Shown: piece after piece, positions 44,358-56,680 of the stretch
How positions within the stretch are numbered: position 1 is the first letter of the stretch
Layout of the letters: each line of letters begins with the position of its first letter
NCBI GenBank assembly: GCA_022316685.1
Contig: JAKJHU010000373.1
Location: 102,501-166,500, forward strand
DNA length: 64,000 bases
Reading direction: 5' to 3'
Origin: Progne subis subis
Taxonomy: Eukaryota > Chordata > Aves > Passeriformes > Hirundinidae
Notes under the pieces: generated by a model
Seen by the model: only the letters and a program-made list of their open reading frames with translations
What the model was told of the DNA's origin: nothing
The model's database searches: none
Program-made: the position numbers and the translations under genes

Positions 44358-46118
44358 ATGGCCCATACCAGACTCTTGGGAGGGATCGTACTGGTGATGT
44401 TCATAAAGCACACCTACGAAACAAAAGCCTGTGCTAACTGCTACCATCCAGTGTACGATGGAGAGGATCTCAGATCCTTATTCAGGGTCCATACTAACGT
44501 GAACCCAAACTGCTTTGACCACTCCCAGTTGAATACTTGCCAAGAGGATGGAAAAGTTTATTAGACCACAAAAAACACAGCTAGTTATGCACAGCGCCTG
44601 TTTGGGGAATGTCCTATAGGAGACACTTGGTTATGCTTTGAAGCAGATCACAAAGGATTGAGGGATATAATAAAAGAAAAAGTGTTGACAACAAAATTTG
44701 AAAAAAGTCTAGACATCCCATCAGGAAAAAACCTGTTCATTGACTTAGAAAGGATCAGTCGGGAATTAAATTTAACTGAGTGCTGGATATGTGGAGGTAC
44801 ACAAATGTCTGAAATATGGCCCTGGGAAGGAATTAGCTTAAGCCCTCTAGAAATTCTAAAATGGAAACAGACTGAACAGAATACACAAAATTTAAGAACA
44901 AGGGGAAGAGAGAAGTGGGATCTCAAATCTAAAATCATTGGGGAAGAATGTATCATGAGGACAGGAACCAGGTACCAAACCCGTGTAGGAAAATTAATGT
45001 GTAAAAGGTATATAATAGTGATAAACTTAAGTGCTAAATGGGTTCCCAAAGGGCCTAACAAGTATTGGTCAACTGAGAACACGGGAAAATGTATCTATAA
45101 TGAGAGGTATGAATTATATGAATGTATTGACAAAGCTATAAATCCTTTTTGGGGGATAAAAGAACTGTCTCGGTTTTGGCAACAACCTTTTGAAACTAGG
45201 GAAGATTACTGGGAAGCTCCAAATCACCTGTGCTGGATCTGTGGGGATACTGCCTATACAAAATTGCCTGGGGATTGGTCGGGAAGCTGTACAATAGGGA
45301 TCATAAAGCCAGCTTTCTTCCTATTACCCAAGAGATTAGGAGCACACCTAGGAGTCCCAGTATATGACAATCTGGGAAAAGTCGAACGAAAAAAAAGAGA
45401 GACTCTAACAATTGGTGGAGACCAAAAATGGAAAGGAAAAATATGGACCCCAGAAGAGATCATTAAAACCTATGGACCAGCTACATGGGCGCAGGACGGG
45501 TCCTGGGGGTATCGCACTCCAATTTACATGTTAAATAGGATCATTAGGCTCCAGGCTGTCCTAGAAATGGTATCTAACCGAACAGCTCTCACATTAGACC
45601 ACATCACTGACCAACTAACACAAACAAGAGCTGTAATATATCAAATACATCTCGCTGTAGACTACCTTTTAGCAGATGAAGGAGGAATCTGTGGTAAGTT
45701 TAATTCGTCTGAATGTTGTTTAGAAATTGATGATAAAAGCGCAGTAATTAAAAACATCTCAAAAGAAATCCGAAAGCTAGCCTATGTGGGAAATCAAGAG
45801 TGGACTCCTCTAATGGATACCAACTGGTGGAATAGTTTTTGGTCATTTAGGGGGGATTGGTGGAAGAAAGCTGGGTTTATGATAATTTGCTCAATCACCG
45901 GGTTAATGTTTTTACCTTGTCTAATCCCCTGTCTAAGTTGAACGATTACCTCCACAGTCCAAGCCAGTATCCAAATCCCTAAAGCAACCAGTCAAACACA
46001 GACCAAAATGATGGTAATAAAGAGTCAAGACCCCGAACATGAGAATGCCAAAGAAATATATGAAAAGTTCCAAAAATGTAGAAAAATCTATTTTCAAGAA
46101 GAGGAGGTAACAAATTGA
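44358..46118 (+). pseudogene. env: ERV-D env with two in-frame stops
   Basis: Gammaretrovirus-type envelope in one frame. A hydrophobic signal peptide occupies roughly the first 25 residues. Surface-subunit motifs are CWICGG and a second CWICG. RKKR is the furin-like cleavage site. Next come a fusion-peptide-like stretch, a heptad region, Cys-x7-Cys-Cys (CGKFNSSECC), and a membrane span ending LIPCL. Stops are TAG at 44562-44564, near codon 69, and TGA at 45939-45941, just after the membrane span. The frame otherwise continues to TGA at 46116-46118. Roles are by family knowledge: receptor binding by SU and fusion by TM. The gene cannot give a complete protein as it stands. Confidence 0.92.
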
Positions 46119-46135
46119 TGCGAGCTAAAGCTCGA

Positions 46136-46157
46136 TCAAAGAAATAGAGGGGGGAGT
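46136..46157 (+). promoter_or_regulatory. ERV-D polypurine tract
   Basis: AAAGAAATAGAGGGGGGAG directly precedes the 3' LTR. Confidence 0.75.
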
Positions 46158-46768
46158 TGTTATAAATAAATTCTATTCAAATAATCTATGTTTTAGTTAC
46201 TTAATTGTTAAGTAATTCCATTAAGATTGTTAATGCTAGCTTCTGTATAAAGAATTTGCCATATTCCTGTTTTAATACTGATTTATTATCTTATTTGCTT
46301 GTTTGTTAATTAAGAATTCACCTTATTACCTGTATCTCTGCTCCCATTCACCAGATAGTGTCTGAATATGCAAATAAAAAGAACGCTAGAATTCTGGGAA
46401 CAACTCAAGAACAAGAGACTCTGAAGAGCAGGGAACCAAAGTAAAATCCAGGACTGTAGTTGCATTTTAGACTAGTGCAAGAAGTACGGGGGTCCGCCGA
46501 AGCAGCTTCATTTAGTTGCCGTGACCTGAGAAGGAGTCCCCCATCGCTGGACGACCCCTGATCAGCGACGCGAAACGGACTCCCCGGCAAGGGAAAAAGC
46601 CCGTGAGGGGGTGGGAGTCCCCAGCTTTGCTGTGAAGTGAAGCTGTGTGTACCTCCTCCTCCACGTTGCCAAGGGAGCAAGCAAGCTCTCCCCCAAGGCC
46701 AAGCTTGATAATAAAGAAACATACAAAACCAGCAAGTCTCTAACTCTCTCTGATTTTTTTCCAGAACA
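46158..46768 (+). mobile_element. ERV-D 3' LTR
   Basis: TGTTATAAAT...CCAGAACA, 611 bp against 609 bp for the 5' LTR. About 30-40 differences were counted by eye, many of them C/T or A/G. AATAAA at 46710-46715. Confidence 0.93.
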
Positions 46769-47897
46769 CAGATGCCTCAGCTTTGGTTGCACAGCAGCTG
46801 GAAATGCAAGTGCAGGAGCTCTGTCCATGCCCAGCAACAGCAGGTGACAGCAAGGACAGGGTTCTGGCAGCGTGACACTTGCAGAGAGAGCCTTCAGCAA
46901 ACACTGGAGGCTGGAACTCTGTGCGGAAAATGGCCCTAGAGTCTCTGCAGGGAGGTAAAAGGAACAAAGTTTCAGTTCATGACCGGCTAGGGAGCACCAA
47001 AATGTCTCCTTTTCAGGGCAAGGTTCCATTGCCGGGTGTTCTCTGAGCCCCAGAGCAGAGCCCAGGGGGCCAAGGAACTGAGAGCAGGGACTGTGCAGGA
47101 GCTGGGCACAGTGAGAGAGCCTGGGCTGAAGGTCAGCCCCGGGGCGGGCAGGGACTGGGAGGGGGCAGAGCCCGGGGTGTCCCGCAGAGCCTCCCTGCTC
47201 CAAAGCCCCGCCTGCGCCAGCGGGGCAGCTGCTGGGAGCCGTGTGCCAGGGCCGGGCCGCAGGTGGGTGTTCCAAGTGCCTCCAGGGGAGCAGCTTTTGT
47301 CCCGATCCGGGGGCATTCCCACAGGGTTGGGGTCCCTGGGAAGGCGCACGAGGACAGGGTGGAAGTGGTTGGTTTCTGGTTTTGTGGGGTTTTTTTTGGT
47401 TTTTTTGGGGTTTTTTTTGGTTTGTTGTTGTTGTTGTTTTTGGTTTTTTTGGGGTTTGTTTGTTTGTTTATTTGTTGTTGTTGTTTTTTGGTGTTTTTTT
47501 TGTTTTTTGTGGTGGTGGGGGGTGATGCCTGGTTGGGATTTTAGTGTTTCTTGGGGAGGATGGGGGGAATGCTTTATCTGTGCCATACCCCCATGTGTTT
47601 GAAGCCCCGCGGGTGCAGGGAGCGCTGGCTCAGCCCCGGCACGGGCGGGGCGGCCCCGGGCGGGGCTTGGGGGGCCGGGCCGGGCCGGGCAAAGGCTGAG
47701 GGAGAGCAGGGGAAGCGTTGGCACAGAGGCCCCGGGCTCCCCGTGCCCCCCTGGCCATGCAGCCGGGCTCGGGGGCCGCCTCGCTCAGAGCCAGCCCCGG
47801 CTGCGGGGGTCCCCGGGGGCCCTGGGGAGGGGGCGGCGGGGGCTGACGGAGCTCTGTGCCCGGGGCTGGGCGCGGCTGCCCAGGGAGCGCAGGATGC
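46769..47897 (+). repeat. Inverted repeat, right arm (pairs with 32862-34092)
   Basis: Starts directly at the ERV-D 3' LTR end with CAGATGCCTCAG. Reverse-complement match to 32862-34092. A T/G-rich low-complexity stretch at 47375-47525 replaces an A-rich one in the left arm. A CpG-rich block at 47590-47890 is promoter-like for the downstream zinc-finger gene. Confidence 0.8.
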
Positions 47898-48482
47898 AGG
47901 GTCCCCCCGTGCTGGGGCTGCCTCTGCCCGCCTCAGGGGCTGCATTGTCAGCCCAGAGACACCTGGGGATCGCCCGGTACCAGCAGGGCTGGGAGGGAAA
48001 CCTGGGAATGGGGGGAGCAGAAACGGGCAGTGGAAGAGCTGAGAGTGTTCCAGAAGCCTGGAGATGTGGGGGGCATAGGCAAAGGGGACCCATGGATACC
48101 CCAGGACACAGAAAGAGGGACCCTGAAAAGTGCTGACACCTGGGTTGCCTGTGATGCCAAACTGGTGATTCCAGAGAAGAGGAAACTCCTGGATTCCCTG
48201 GAGGCACAGCAGCCCACAGAGGGTGAATACAGATACAAAATTGATTTGCAGCAACCCAGATGCGGGGGCCTCTAGGACCCCAAAGTGGAGGCACCGGAGA
48301 GAGAAGACTCATGGTTGGTGTTTTTGCTAAATCTTGGTAATTTGTGTATTTTGGTGGATTGAATCTTGGTGTTTTGGTGATTTCTATGGGCACCAGATGC
48401 CCAGTGACTTCTAGAGATGGACTTGGGCAGGAGGGACCCCCTAACCCAATGTGCCCATACATTCTATTTTTCCCCAAACCAG
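47898..48482 (+). other. Upstream or intronic sequence of the zinc-finger gene
   Basis: No repeat or coding domain recognised. It ends in a pyrimidine-rich stretch and the acceptor CCAAACCAG at 48474-48482, in front of the first recognisable coding exon. Confidence 0.5.
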
Positions 48483-48509
48483 GATTCCACATTCCAAAAC
48501 CTTGGCCAG

Positions 48510-49750
<1,241 letters not shown>

Positions 49751-50429
49751 GGGAAGACCTGGAACTGCCCCAACTCTGGGAAGAGCTTCATGTGAGTCTC
49801 CAACCTCAACCCCCATCAGAGGACCCACATTGGGCAGAGCCCTGGTGACCCATATTTCCCATGATCCATGCTGAGAAGTCACCTGTCCCTTTCTCTGCCC
49901 CTGGCAATGATGTGAGGTGGGACTGAAGAACAGGAGGGTCTGGCCATGGTCCTGTCATTGTATTTGATCCCATCTCAGGTCATTGCCGGGGCAGGAAAGG
50001 GAATCTCTCCCTTTTCCCAAGAACAAAGATGTCCTTTCCCAGCAGGAGGAAATACGTGGCTGGGAAGAGCCAGTCAGTGTTGTTGTAGTTGTCCCTGTAT
50101 ATCGTTTCTCTTGTCCCTTCTGTTCCTAGTTGTTCCTTATCTTGTTGCTATTACCAGTAAATTGTCCTTATCCCACCCTTGAATCTTTGCCTTTTGTGCT
50201 TTCCATGGGAGGCTGGAGAGCAGCGAGCAGTGGCACGGTTTTTGCAGGAGCACAAAACTGGGGAATCCCATTCCTAATCCCCGGCCCGTGGAAACCGAGC
50301 ATCCCAGCTGGTGCCAGCCCTGGTTGCCCTGGCAGCAGCCTTGGGAGCGGGTCCCTGGCTGGGGGCTGTGGGAACCTCTTCACTCTGGTGCCCAGGGACA
50401 GCACTGGAGGGAAGGGCTGGAGCTGAGTC
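49751..50429. other. Zinc-finger 3' flank
   Basis: A further decayed finger-like stretch runs to about 49830. Then comes sequence (49830-49950) whose reverse complement recurs at 61865-61985. Nothing else is recognised. Confidence 0.55.
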
Positions 50430-50660
50430 GGGGCAGCTTTAGGTTGGATGTCAGGAAAAGGTTTTTCCCCCAGAGGCTGCTGGGGCACTGAACAGGCTCC
50501 CAGGGAAGGGTCACAGCTCCAGGGCTCTGGGAGCTGCAGCAGCGTTTGGACACCGCTGCCAGGCCCAGGCTGGGATTGTTGGGGTGTCCTGTGCAGGGCC
50601 AGGAGCTGGACTCGAGGATCCTGATGGGTCCCTCCCAACTCAGCCAATTCTGTGCTGCTG
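50430..50660 (+). repeat. CR1 LINE 3' end
   Basis: GATGTCAGGAAAAGGTTTTT, GGGGCACTGAACAGGCTCCC and GGGTCCCTCCCAACTCAGCC in order are the typical CR1 3' region and terminus. Only the last 230 bases are present. Confidence 0.8.
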
Positions 50661-50694
50661 GGATCCCATGGCCCTGGGAATGGGACTGCAAATG

Positions 50695-50708
50695 GTTGCC
50701 ATGGCAAC
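50695..50708. promoter_or_regulatory. Perfect palindromic X-box-like site
   Basis: GTTGCCATGGCAAC fits the RFX-factor X-box consensus (GTNRCC N0-3 RGYAAC) on both strands. Whether it is bound is unknown. Confidence 0.45.
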
Positions 50709-50788
50709 GGGCTCTGGCTCCAGGCCTGAGCTGGTGTTCATGGAACCACCCCTGGCATGGGATCTGCATGGAGCTGCCAAGGGACTGA

Positions 50789-51022
50789 CCCTAGCAACAG
50801 GGGCTGGTGATGGTTGTCATGGAAACTGACCATAGCAACAGGGGCTGTGATGGTTGCCATGGAAACTGACCATAGCAACAGGGGCTGGTGATGTTTGTCA
50901 TTGAAACTGACCATAGCAACAGGGGCTGGTGATGGTTGCCATGGAAACTGACCATGGCAACACGGGCTTGTGATGGTTGTCATGGAAATGGACCATAGCA
51001 ACAGGGGCTGGTGATGGTTGCC
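50789..51022 (+). repeat. Minisatellite, 41-bp unit, with X-box-like half sites
   Basis: Nearly six units of CATAGCAACAGGGGCTGGTG followed by ATGGTTGYCATGGAAACTGAC. Units differ by only a few bases. Each carries GGTTGCCATGGAAAC or a variant, plus CATAGCAAC. Confidence 0.9.
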
Positions 51023-51345
51023 TGCTAAGGAACCGAGCTGTCACAGGCCCTCAGAGGGGTTCCATGGGGACTTTCCAAGAGTCTTCAGGCTGTTCCAGAG
51101 CTGGAATGTCACAGGCAGAGACTGGGGCTCCATGGAGACCTCCCAGGGGTTTCTGGGGGTGCTCAAGAGCCCTGTGGTCAGAGGCAGTCACAACCATTCC
51201 ATGGTGACATCCCAGGGCACCTTGGGCTGCAAAGGCACCGATCTGTCACAGGTACTCACGGGGGCTCCACGGTGACATCCCAGGAGTCCCCAGGCTGCCA
51301 AAGAGCCAGGATGTCCCAGACACTCACAGGGGTTCCTGTCATGGG
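51023..51345 (+). repeat. Degenerate tandem repeat, unit about 65-70 bp
   Basis: Four to five diverged units with CTGTCACAGGCACTCA, GGGGTTCCATGG, GACATCCCAGG and GCTGCCAAAGAGC blocks. Confidence 0.6.
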
Positions 51346-51688
51346 CAGAGTGGGAGCTTCAGGCAAAAGCTTTATTTCTTCATTGGAGAAACTCCTGCTG
51401 AGTCATGCGGTGGAGAAATGACACACAACAGCCACCATGGATCCCCAAACACCTCCAGGATGCCTAGACTTTTAAAATTCCATCTAAGAGAGGAGACTGG
51501 GAGTGGCTGGATCCAATCCCATCCCCAGACTTTGCCAGACGTTTATGTGCAAAAGATTGGACAGGTGAGATTGAACTGTATGCTATTTGTCCCACAGGAT
51601 TAATGATGGAATACCAGATACATTTCTATAAATACAACTATGATTGATTCTGATCAGGATTAGACTGAAAAATTTACTCACACCACAG

Positions 51689-51738
<50 letters not shown>

Positions 51739-52339
51739 TTATTTACACCACTGTATAGGAGCTATAACAAGTATAGATTGTAGGACTCTAGGAAGGAATT
51801 TTGAAGGAAACAGGGCCTTTGTTGGAGTTGTTTGAGCCCATTGCAGGCAGAGCCTCCTGCTCCAGCAGGATCTGCCCTTCCTGTGCCAGGACCAGGGCAG
51901 ATCCCGCTGCAGGAAAAGCCCCAGGCCAGCCCCAAGACAGTGAAGGCCTCGGGCACAAGTGCAGAGTGCCGTGCTGGGAGCTGTGCCAGGGAGAGCCTGA
52001 GGCACCAAAGGCACCTTGGCAGCAGCAGCTGCTTCCAGGCCATGGCCAGAAGCCTCCCTTGGCAAGGCGGCCTGGTGGCCACCACTGCAGAGCTGCTGCT
52101 CCAGGGCTCATTTCTGGATGGGCTCTGCCCCAGCCCACAGAGTGTGACCTGAGCCCTGACTCTGTCCCAGCCGCTGTGCCTGAGCCCTGCAAAGCCTAAA
52201 GGTCACCTGTGCCAGCCTGGCTCTGTCAGCCCCTGGGGCAGGGCAGGGAAAGGCCAGAGAAGGGGCTGGCTTTGGCTGCTGGATGTGGGCTCCAGCAGAG
52301 ACAGTGAGGAGTCCAGGGAGTGGATGGAGTCCAGTGAGC
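51346..52339. other. Intergenic; 44-base poly-A at 51692-51735
   Basis: An uninterrupted A run follows AATTTACTCACACCACAGAGT, but no retroposed gene could be recognised upstream of it. The rest is GC-rich. 52100-52208 recurs inverted near 61737-61830. Confidence 0.5.
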
Positions 52340-52640
52340 AGCCCCTTCTCCCCATGCAATCATGGAATGCTTTGGATGGGAAGAGCTCTGCAGTGCTCAT
52401 CTCATCCAAACCCCTGCCATGAGCAGGGACATCTTTCACCAGATCAGGTTGTTCAGAGCCCTGTCCCAGCTGGACTTGGAAATTTCCAGGGATGGGGCAT
52501 TGACCACCTCCCACGGAACCTGTTCTGATGCATCACCAACCTCATCTTCAAAACTTTCCTCCTTATCTCCCCTTATGTGGACCACCCTTCCTTTAGTTTA
52601 AAACCACCACCCTTTGTCCTATTGTGACAGACCCCACTAA
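52340..52640 (-). repeat. CR1 LINE 3' end
   Basis: The minus strand reads GACAAAGGGTGGTGGTTTTA through AGGTTCCGTGGGAGGTGGTC and GGACTTGG… to CATTCCATGATTG, matching the CR1 ORF2 C-terminus and 3' UTR. 5' truncated, noncoding. Confidence 0.75.
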
Positions 52641-52924
52641 AACCTTTGTCCATCATTGCATTTCCAATCAGCTGGGTTTCCATGGCAATTCCATGACAGG
52701 TGACCCAGGTGTGGTGTCCCAGGGAGGGCTGCCATGGAAGCAGTGCCCAGCCCTGCCCCTTTCTGTCTGGCTGAGCTGGCCTTTGGCCCTGGCAGTGGCG
52801 TTTGCTGCTGGTTCTGCGGCACCTGAGCAGCCAGCGCGGCAGAGGGCAGGTGGCTGTGGCACAAGCCCCCAGCAAGGGATCCCCTTTGGCTCTGGGCAGT
52901 GACACCAGCACTGAGCAAGGGGCT
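52641..52924. other. Intergenic, short spacer
   Basis: Contains GCTGGGTTTCCATGGCAATT, which resembles the 31 bases between the ERV-L 5' LTR and the long LTR-like repeat at 15255-15285. Nothing coding. Confidence 0.45.
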
Positions 52925-53883
52925 GGTGCAGTGGGGTCAGTGCAGTGTCCATGGCCACAGCCCCTTGCAATGGCCCAGGGCAGGTTGGGATGATGATCCA
53001 ACCTCACTCCTGGCCCAGGGCAGGGCTGCAGGGCCCTTCCCCACAGCCTGTCTGCACACAAGCACTTCCAGGGCTCTCTGCATTTCCCTTCCCCTCACTC
53101 TTGGCTCACTCACACATCTCCCAACAACCCACGTGGAGCTTTGAGCTGCAAGGAGTTCAAAGCTTGTCTGTCCTTCAAGAGCTGGTCTAATTCTGCCTTC
53201 AGCCAACTCAGGATTTGTGTTTATTGGAGAACTTCCTGTGTGTCTAAAACCATTCCTTGCATGGTTCTGCCTTGGGGAGGGGGAACCTCCTTGGTGGCAC
53301 GTTGGGCTTGGCACACACTTGAGGAGATTTCCTGAAACTTAGGAGTTTTAGATTGCTAAAAAAGGAAGAAAGCTCCTCTTTGTCTGAGTGCAGCCAGTTC
53401 TCTGAGCAAAGTAGGTCCCAGGTGAGTGAGGAAAGATAGGAGGGGGTTGGGGGATGTGGAGTAAGGTTGTCCACACCGGGTCAGACCTCAAAGCACAGCT
53501 TCTCTGACCAGGGCAGACCTCCTGAGGGGAGTCCCTGGGTCAGTATCAATCACAGAATGTTGCAATCACCTCTTCTGTAAAGAGAAAAATACACCCTTAA
53601 CAATAGGAATGTGGGTTTATTAGAAACTCTTTGAAATATTTCTCCATAAGTGCAGTAGGAAAACTTCCTAATGAATGGCACTAGACCAGAGGGAAATCAA
53701 GGCACGGCCATGGTTTGTCGGGACTTGATCCTGCTGAGCCCCGTGATGCACTTGGTTCTGAGCCCCAGAACTTCAGGGCCTGAGAGGAGATTGCACAAAC
53801 CTTTCCAGGAGTGACAGTCAGAAGCAAAGCCCAAAGTGTCTTAAAGCATTAATGTATCCATCCCCAGCAGAGGCTCCTCATGG
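52925..53883 (+). repeat. Segmental duplicate, copy 2 (pairs with 18005-18780)
   Basis: Direct copy of 18005-18780 about 35 kb away, with extra sequence at 53040-53270. It ends within one unit of the 170-bp repeat and then passes into CR1 coding sequence. Confidence 0.75.
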
Positions 53884-54608
53884 AGTTTATATTAAGAAGG
53901 ATTTTGACACCATAAACATTGAAACTAATGAAGATGGAGTTGAATGCCTATGGGTAAGAATTAAGGGTAATGCCAACAACTCTCACATCTCACTGGGCAT
54001 CTGTTATGGTTCAACCAACAAGGAGGAAGAGGTGGACAAGTTATTTTATAAGTAGCCGGAGAATGTTTCAGGATCATCAGTCCTTGTTCTTGTGGGTGAC
54101 TTCAACCTGCCAGACATCTGCTGGGAACTTAATACAGCAGAAAAGAGGATGTCCAGGACATTTTTAGAGTGCATGGAGGACAACTTTTTGTCACAGCTGG
54201 TGGGTGAGCCCACCAGGGGAAGGACTATGTTAGATCTGCTGTTTGCAAATAGAGATGGGCTGGTGGGAGATGTGGTGGTTGGAGGTCGATTGGGGCAGAG
54301 TGATCGTGAAATTATAGAGTTCTCAATATTTGGTGAAATCAAGAGGAACACCAGTAAGACTCTTACATTGAATTTCCATAGGGCAGACTTTGGCCTGTTT
54401 AGGAGACTTATTCAGAGAGTTCCTTGGGAAGCAGCCCTTAAAAACAAAGGAGTTCAGGCAAGCTGGGTGTGCTTCAAAGCAGAGATTTTAAGGACACAGG
54501 AAGAGAATGTGCCAAAAGATGAGTCAACAAGGTAAACGTCCAGCCTGGATGAGCAAGGAGGTTTTGGAGGAACTTAGGAATAAAAAGAGGCTGTCTCATC
54601 TTTGGCAG
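53884..54608 (+). pseudogene. CR1 LINE ORF2 endonuclease fragment
   Basis: Encodes part of the apurinic-type endonuclease of CR1 ORF2: GDFNLPDICWE, LDLLFANRDGLV and GRLGQSDREIIEF. The last motif has Arg where the endonuclease catalytic His is expected after SD. A stop lies at 54053-54055 and another at 54535, with a frame change before PAWMSKEVLEEL. The fragment is cut at 54609 by an LTR and does not resume on the far side. Nonfunctional. Confidence 0.85.
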
Positions 54609-55253
54609 TGTCCTGGGGTGGCTGTGTATCCCCCAATCGTCTGTTGGCTGCAGGGGGGAGGGAACCCCATTTGTTTTTCCCCAGGAAAACTCTGCTCCTC
54701 GGAGTGACCTTGAAGCGGGGGAGTTGGAACACGGCAAGATGAAAGAAGCTCTGTTGTTTTTTTTCCCCGGCAGTTAGTTAGCTAGTTTAGTTCTAGCGTA
54801 GTTAGACACTGTAGAATGGCTGAAGCTTTTTGCCTTTTATTTTTTTCTTTCTTTTTTTTTTCCTTTTTTTTCCTTCCTTTTTTCCTTTTTGCCCTCTCTT
54901 TGGAACTGTTCCAACCTCTCCAGACTAAGGACCTGGGGAAGCACCGGGGGCCTCCACAGGGGACCCACCCCACCAAGACCAGCCCCGCACATCTCCTTTT
55001 CTCCCAATGTCAGCAGAGACGGAGCAGTGGAGCACAGTGACCATCTTCAAGAGGAGACTTTCTTTAAGTTTGTTATCCCTCCGTAAGCGGCACAAAGATC
55101 TTGTCATCAGGTATTGTGCTGGGAGTGCTTTGCCTGTTTAATAAACAGGTTTTTTCCACTTCTCTCTGAGGAAATCTTTTCCCGAATCGGCTGGGGGAGG
55201 GGAGGGGGGCCCCTTGGGAGAATTTCTCCCAAAATCTGCCTGAAACCACCACA
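54609..55253 (+). mobile_element. Solo ERV-L LTR
   Basis: TGTCCTGGGGTG...CCACCACA, the same family as 8355-9018 and 14592-15254 but on the opposite strand and more diverged. No internal sequence on either side. It interrupts CR1 coding sequence on its left. No matching pentamers (GGCAG / TGTCC) flank it. Confidence 0.92.
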
Positions 55254-56210
55254 TGTCCCCACTCTCCATTTCAGTTCCTGAGTTGGCACCATGGGAACAT
55301 CCATTGAGGAGCAGGATCATCCTCCAAGTGCTTCAGGAATTGTCTGCAGGCTCCTGCAGTGCCACTTGCTGCTCCCTTGCCAGAGGCACCACAGGCCAGG
55401 GGGGCACATCTGGGCTGCTGTGTCTGGCTGTGGGGCTCCCTGTTCTGGGCAAGGAGGAGGAGCTGCAGAGGCTCTGCAGGACTGACAGGATGGGCTTTGG
55501 GGCTGTGAGGAGAAGCTGAGGGACCTGGGCTGCTGGAGCTTCAGGAGAGGAGGCCCAGGGCTCATCCTGCAACTGCTGCAAGGGTGGTTTCAGAGAATCA
55601 CAGAATCAGCAAGCTTGGAAAGGACCTGGACATCATCAAGTCCAACCTGTGCCGTGACACTGCCTTGTCTCCCCTGAGCCTCTTCTTCTCCAGGATAAAC
55701 AACCCCATCTCCCTCAGCTGCTTCTCACAGGACTTGTGTTCCAGACCTGTCACCAGCTTTGTCACCCTTCTCTGGACACACTCGAACTCCTCCATGTCCT
55801 TCCTAAATTGGGGGCCCAGAACTGAACACAGCACTCGAGGTGCTGCCCATCCAGTGCCAAGCACAGGGGAAGAATCACTGCCCTGGCCCTGATGGCCACA
55901 TCATTTCTGATCCAGGCCAGGTGCCATTGGCCTTCTTGGCCACCTGGGCACACTGCTGGCTCATGTCCAGCCTGCTGTCCATCTGTCTCTGTGCGTCCCT
56001 TTCTGCCTGGCTGCTGTCCAGCCACTCTGTCCCCAGCCTGTAGTGCTTCAGGGGCGGTTGTGGGCAAAGTGAAGGACCTGGCACTTGGACTTGTTAAACC
56101 TCTTATTGTTGGATTTGGTCCCTGGATCCAGCCTGTCCAGGTCCCTGTGCAGAGCCCTCCTACCCTCCAGCAGAACAGCACCCTTGCCCAATTGGTGTCA
56201 ACTTGGGTCC
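55254..56210 (-). repeat. Composite CR1 repeat, copy 2
   Basis: The plus-strand leader 55257-55593 is joined to a CR1 3' end at 55594. On the minus strand 55594-56210 encodes ORF2 C-terminal motifs ([19 protein letters not shown]). The leader and the CR1 deletion are shared with 24100 and, inverted, with 62780-63590. Confidence 0.75.
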
Positions 56211-56680
56211 ATCAGGCCCTAGAGCGTCACAAATTTCCCCATGATTTTATGAGGCCTCCCAGTGTAACAATGCCCCTTTCGTTGCATGGGACTCCTTGGT
56301 GTTACTAAGTCCCTTGGATCCTTGGGCCCTGCAGTATCACAATGCTGATTTTTCCCCCCAAGGCCCTGCAGTGTCACAATGGATCCTTGGTTCCATGAGG
56401 TCTGGCAGTGCAGCAATGACCTCCTTGGTTCCACAATGTCACAGTGGCCTCTTGGTCCCAAGGGGCATCATGGTGCCAAACATTTCTGCCATTCCAAGAG
56501 TCCCTGAGGAACCACCCTCACTATTTGGTTTCATGGGCCCTGCAGTTTCGCAATGGCCCCATCATGACATAAGGACCTGCTCTGTCCCAATGCTCTGCAT
56601 GGTTCCACAAGGCCCTGCAGTGTCACAGTGTCGTCTTGGTTCCATCAGGCCTCAGAGGAACACCATGAATTCCTTGGCCC
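56211..56680 (+). repeat. Degenerate minisatellite, core CAGTGTCACAATGG
   Basis: Ten or more variable 30-45 base units, the same type and same position relative to CR1 as 24790-25132. Confidence 0.65.

Larger units (their letters stand above)
36172..46768 (+). mobile_element. ERV-D: gammaretrovirus-like provirus, nearly open
   Basis: 10.6 kb, LTR to LTR, with tRNA-Pro primer site, long leader, gag, pol, env and purine tract. Gag and pol share one frame separated by TAG. The lesions are a TAA in the gag zinc knuckle and TAG and TGA in env; pol is uninterrupted. The LTRs differ by roughly 5% by eye. Flanking tetramers CTGA and CAGA do not match exactly, and the 3' flank is the edge of an inverted repeat arm. 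Related to but well diverged from ERV-A. Confidence 0.95.

Noticed and set aside
51692..51735. Poly-A tail of a processed pseudogene
   Set aside because: No coding sequence similar to a known gene was recognised upstream, and no flanking duplication was seen.
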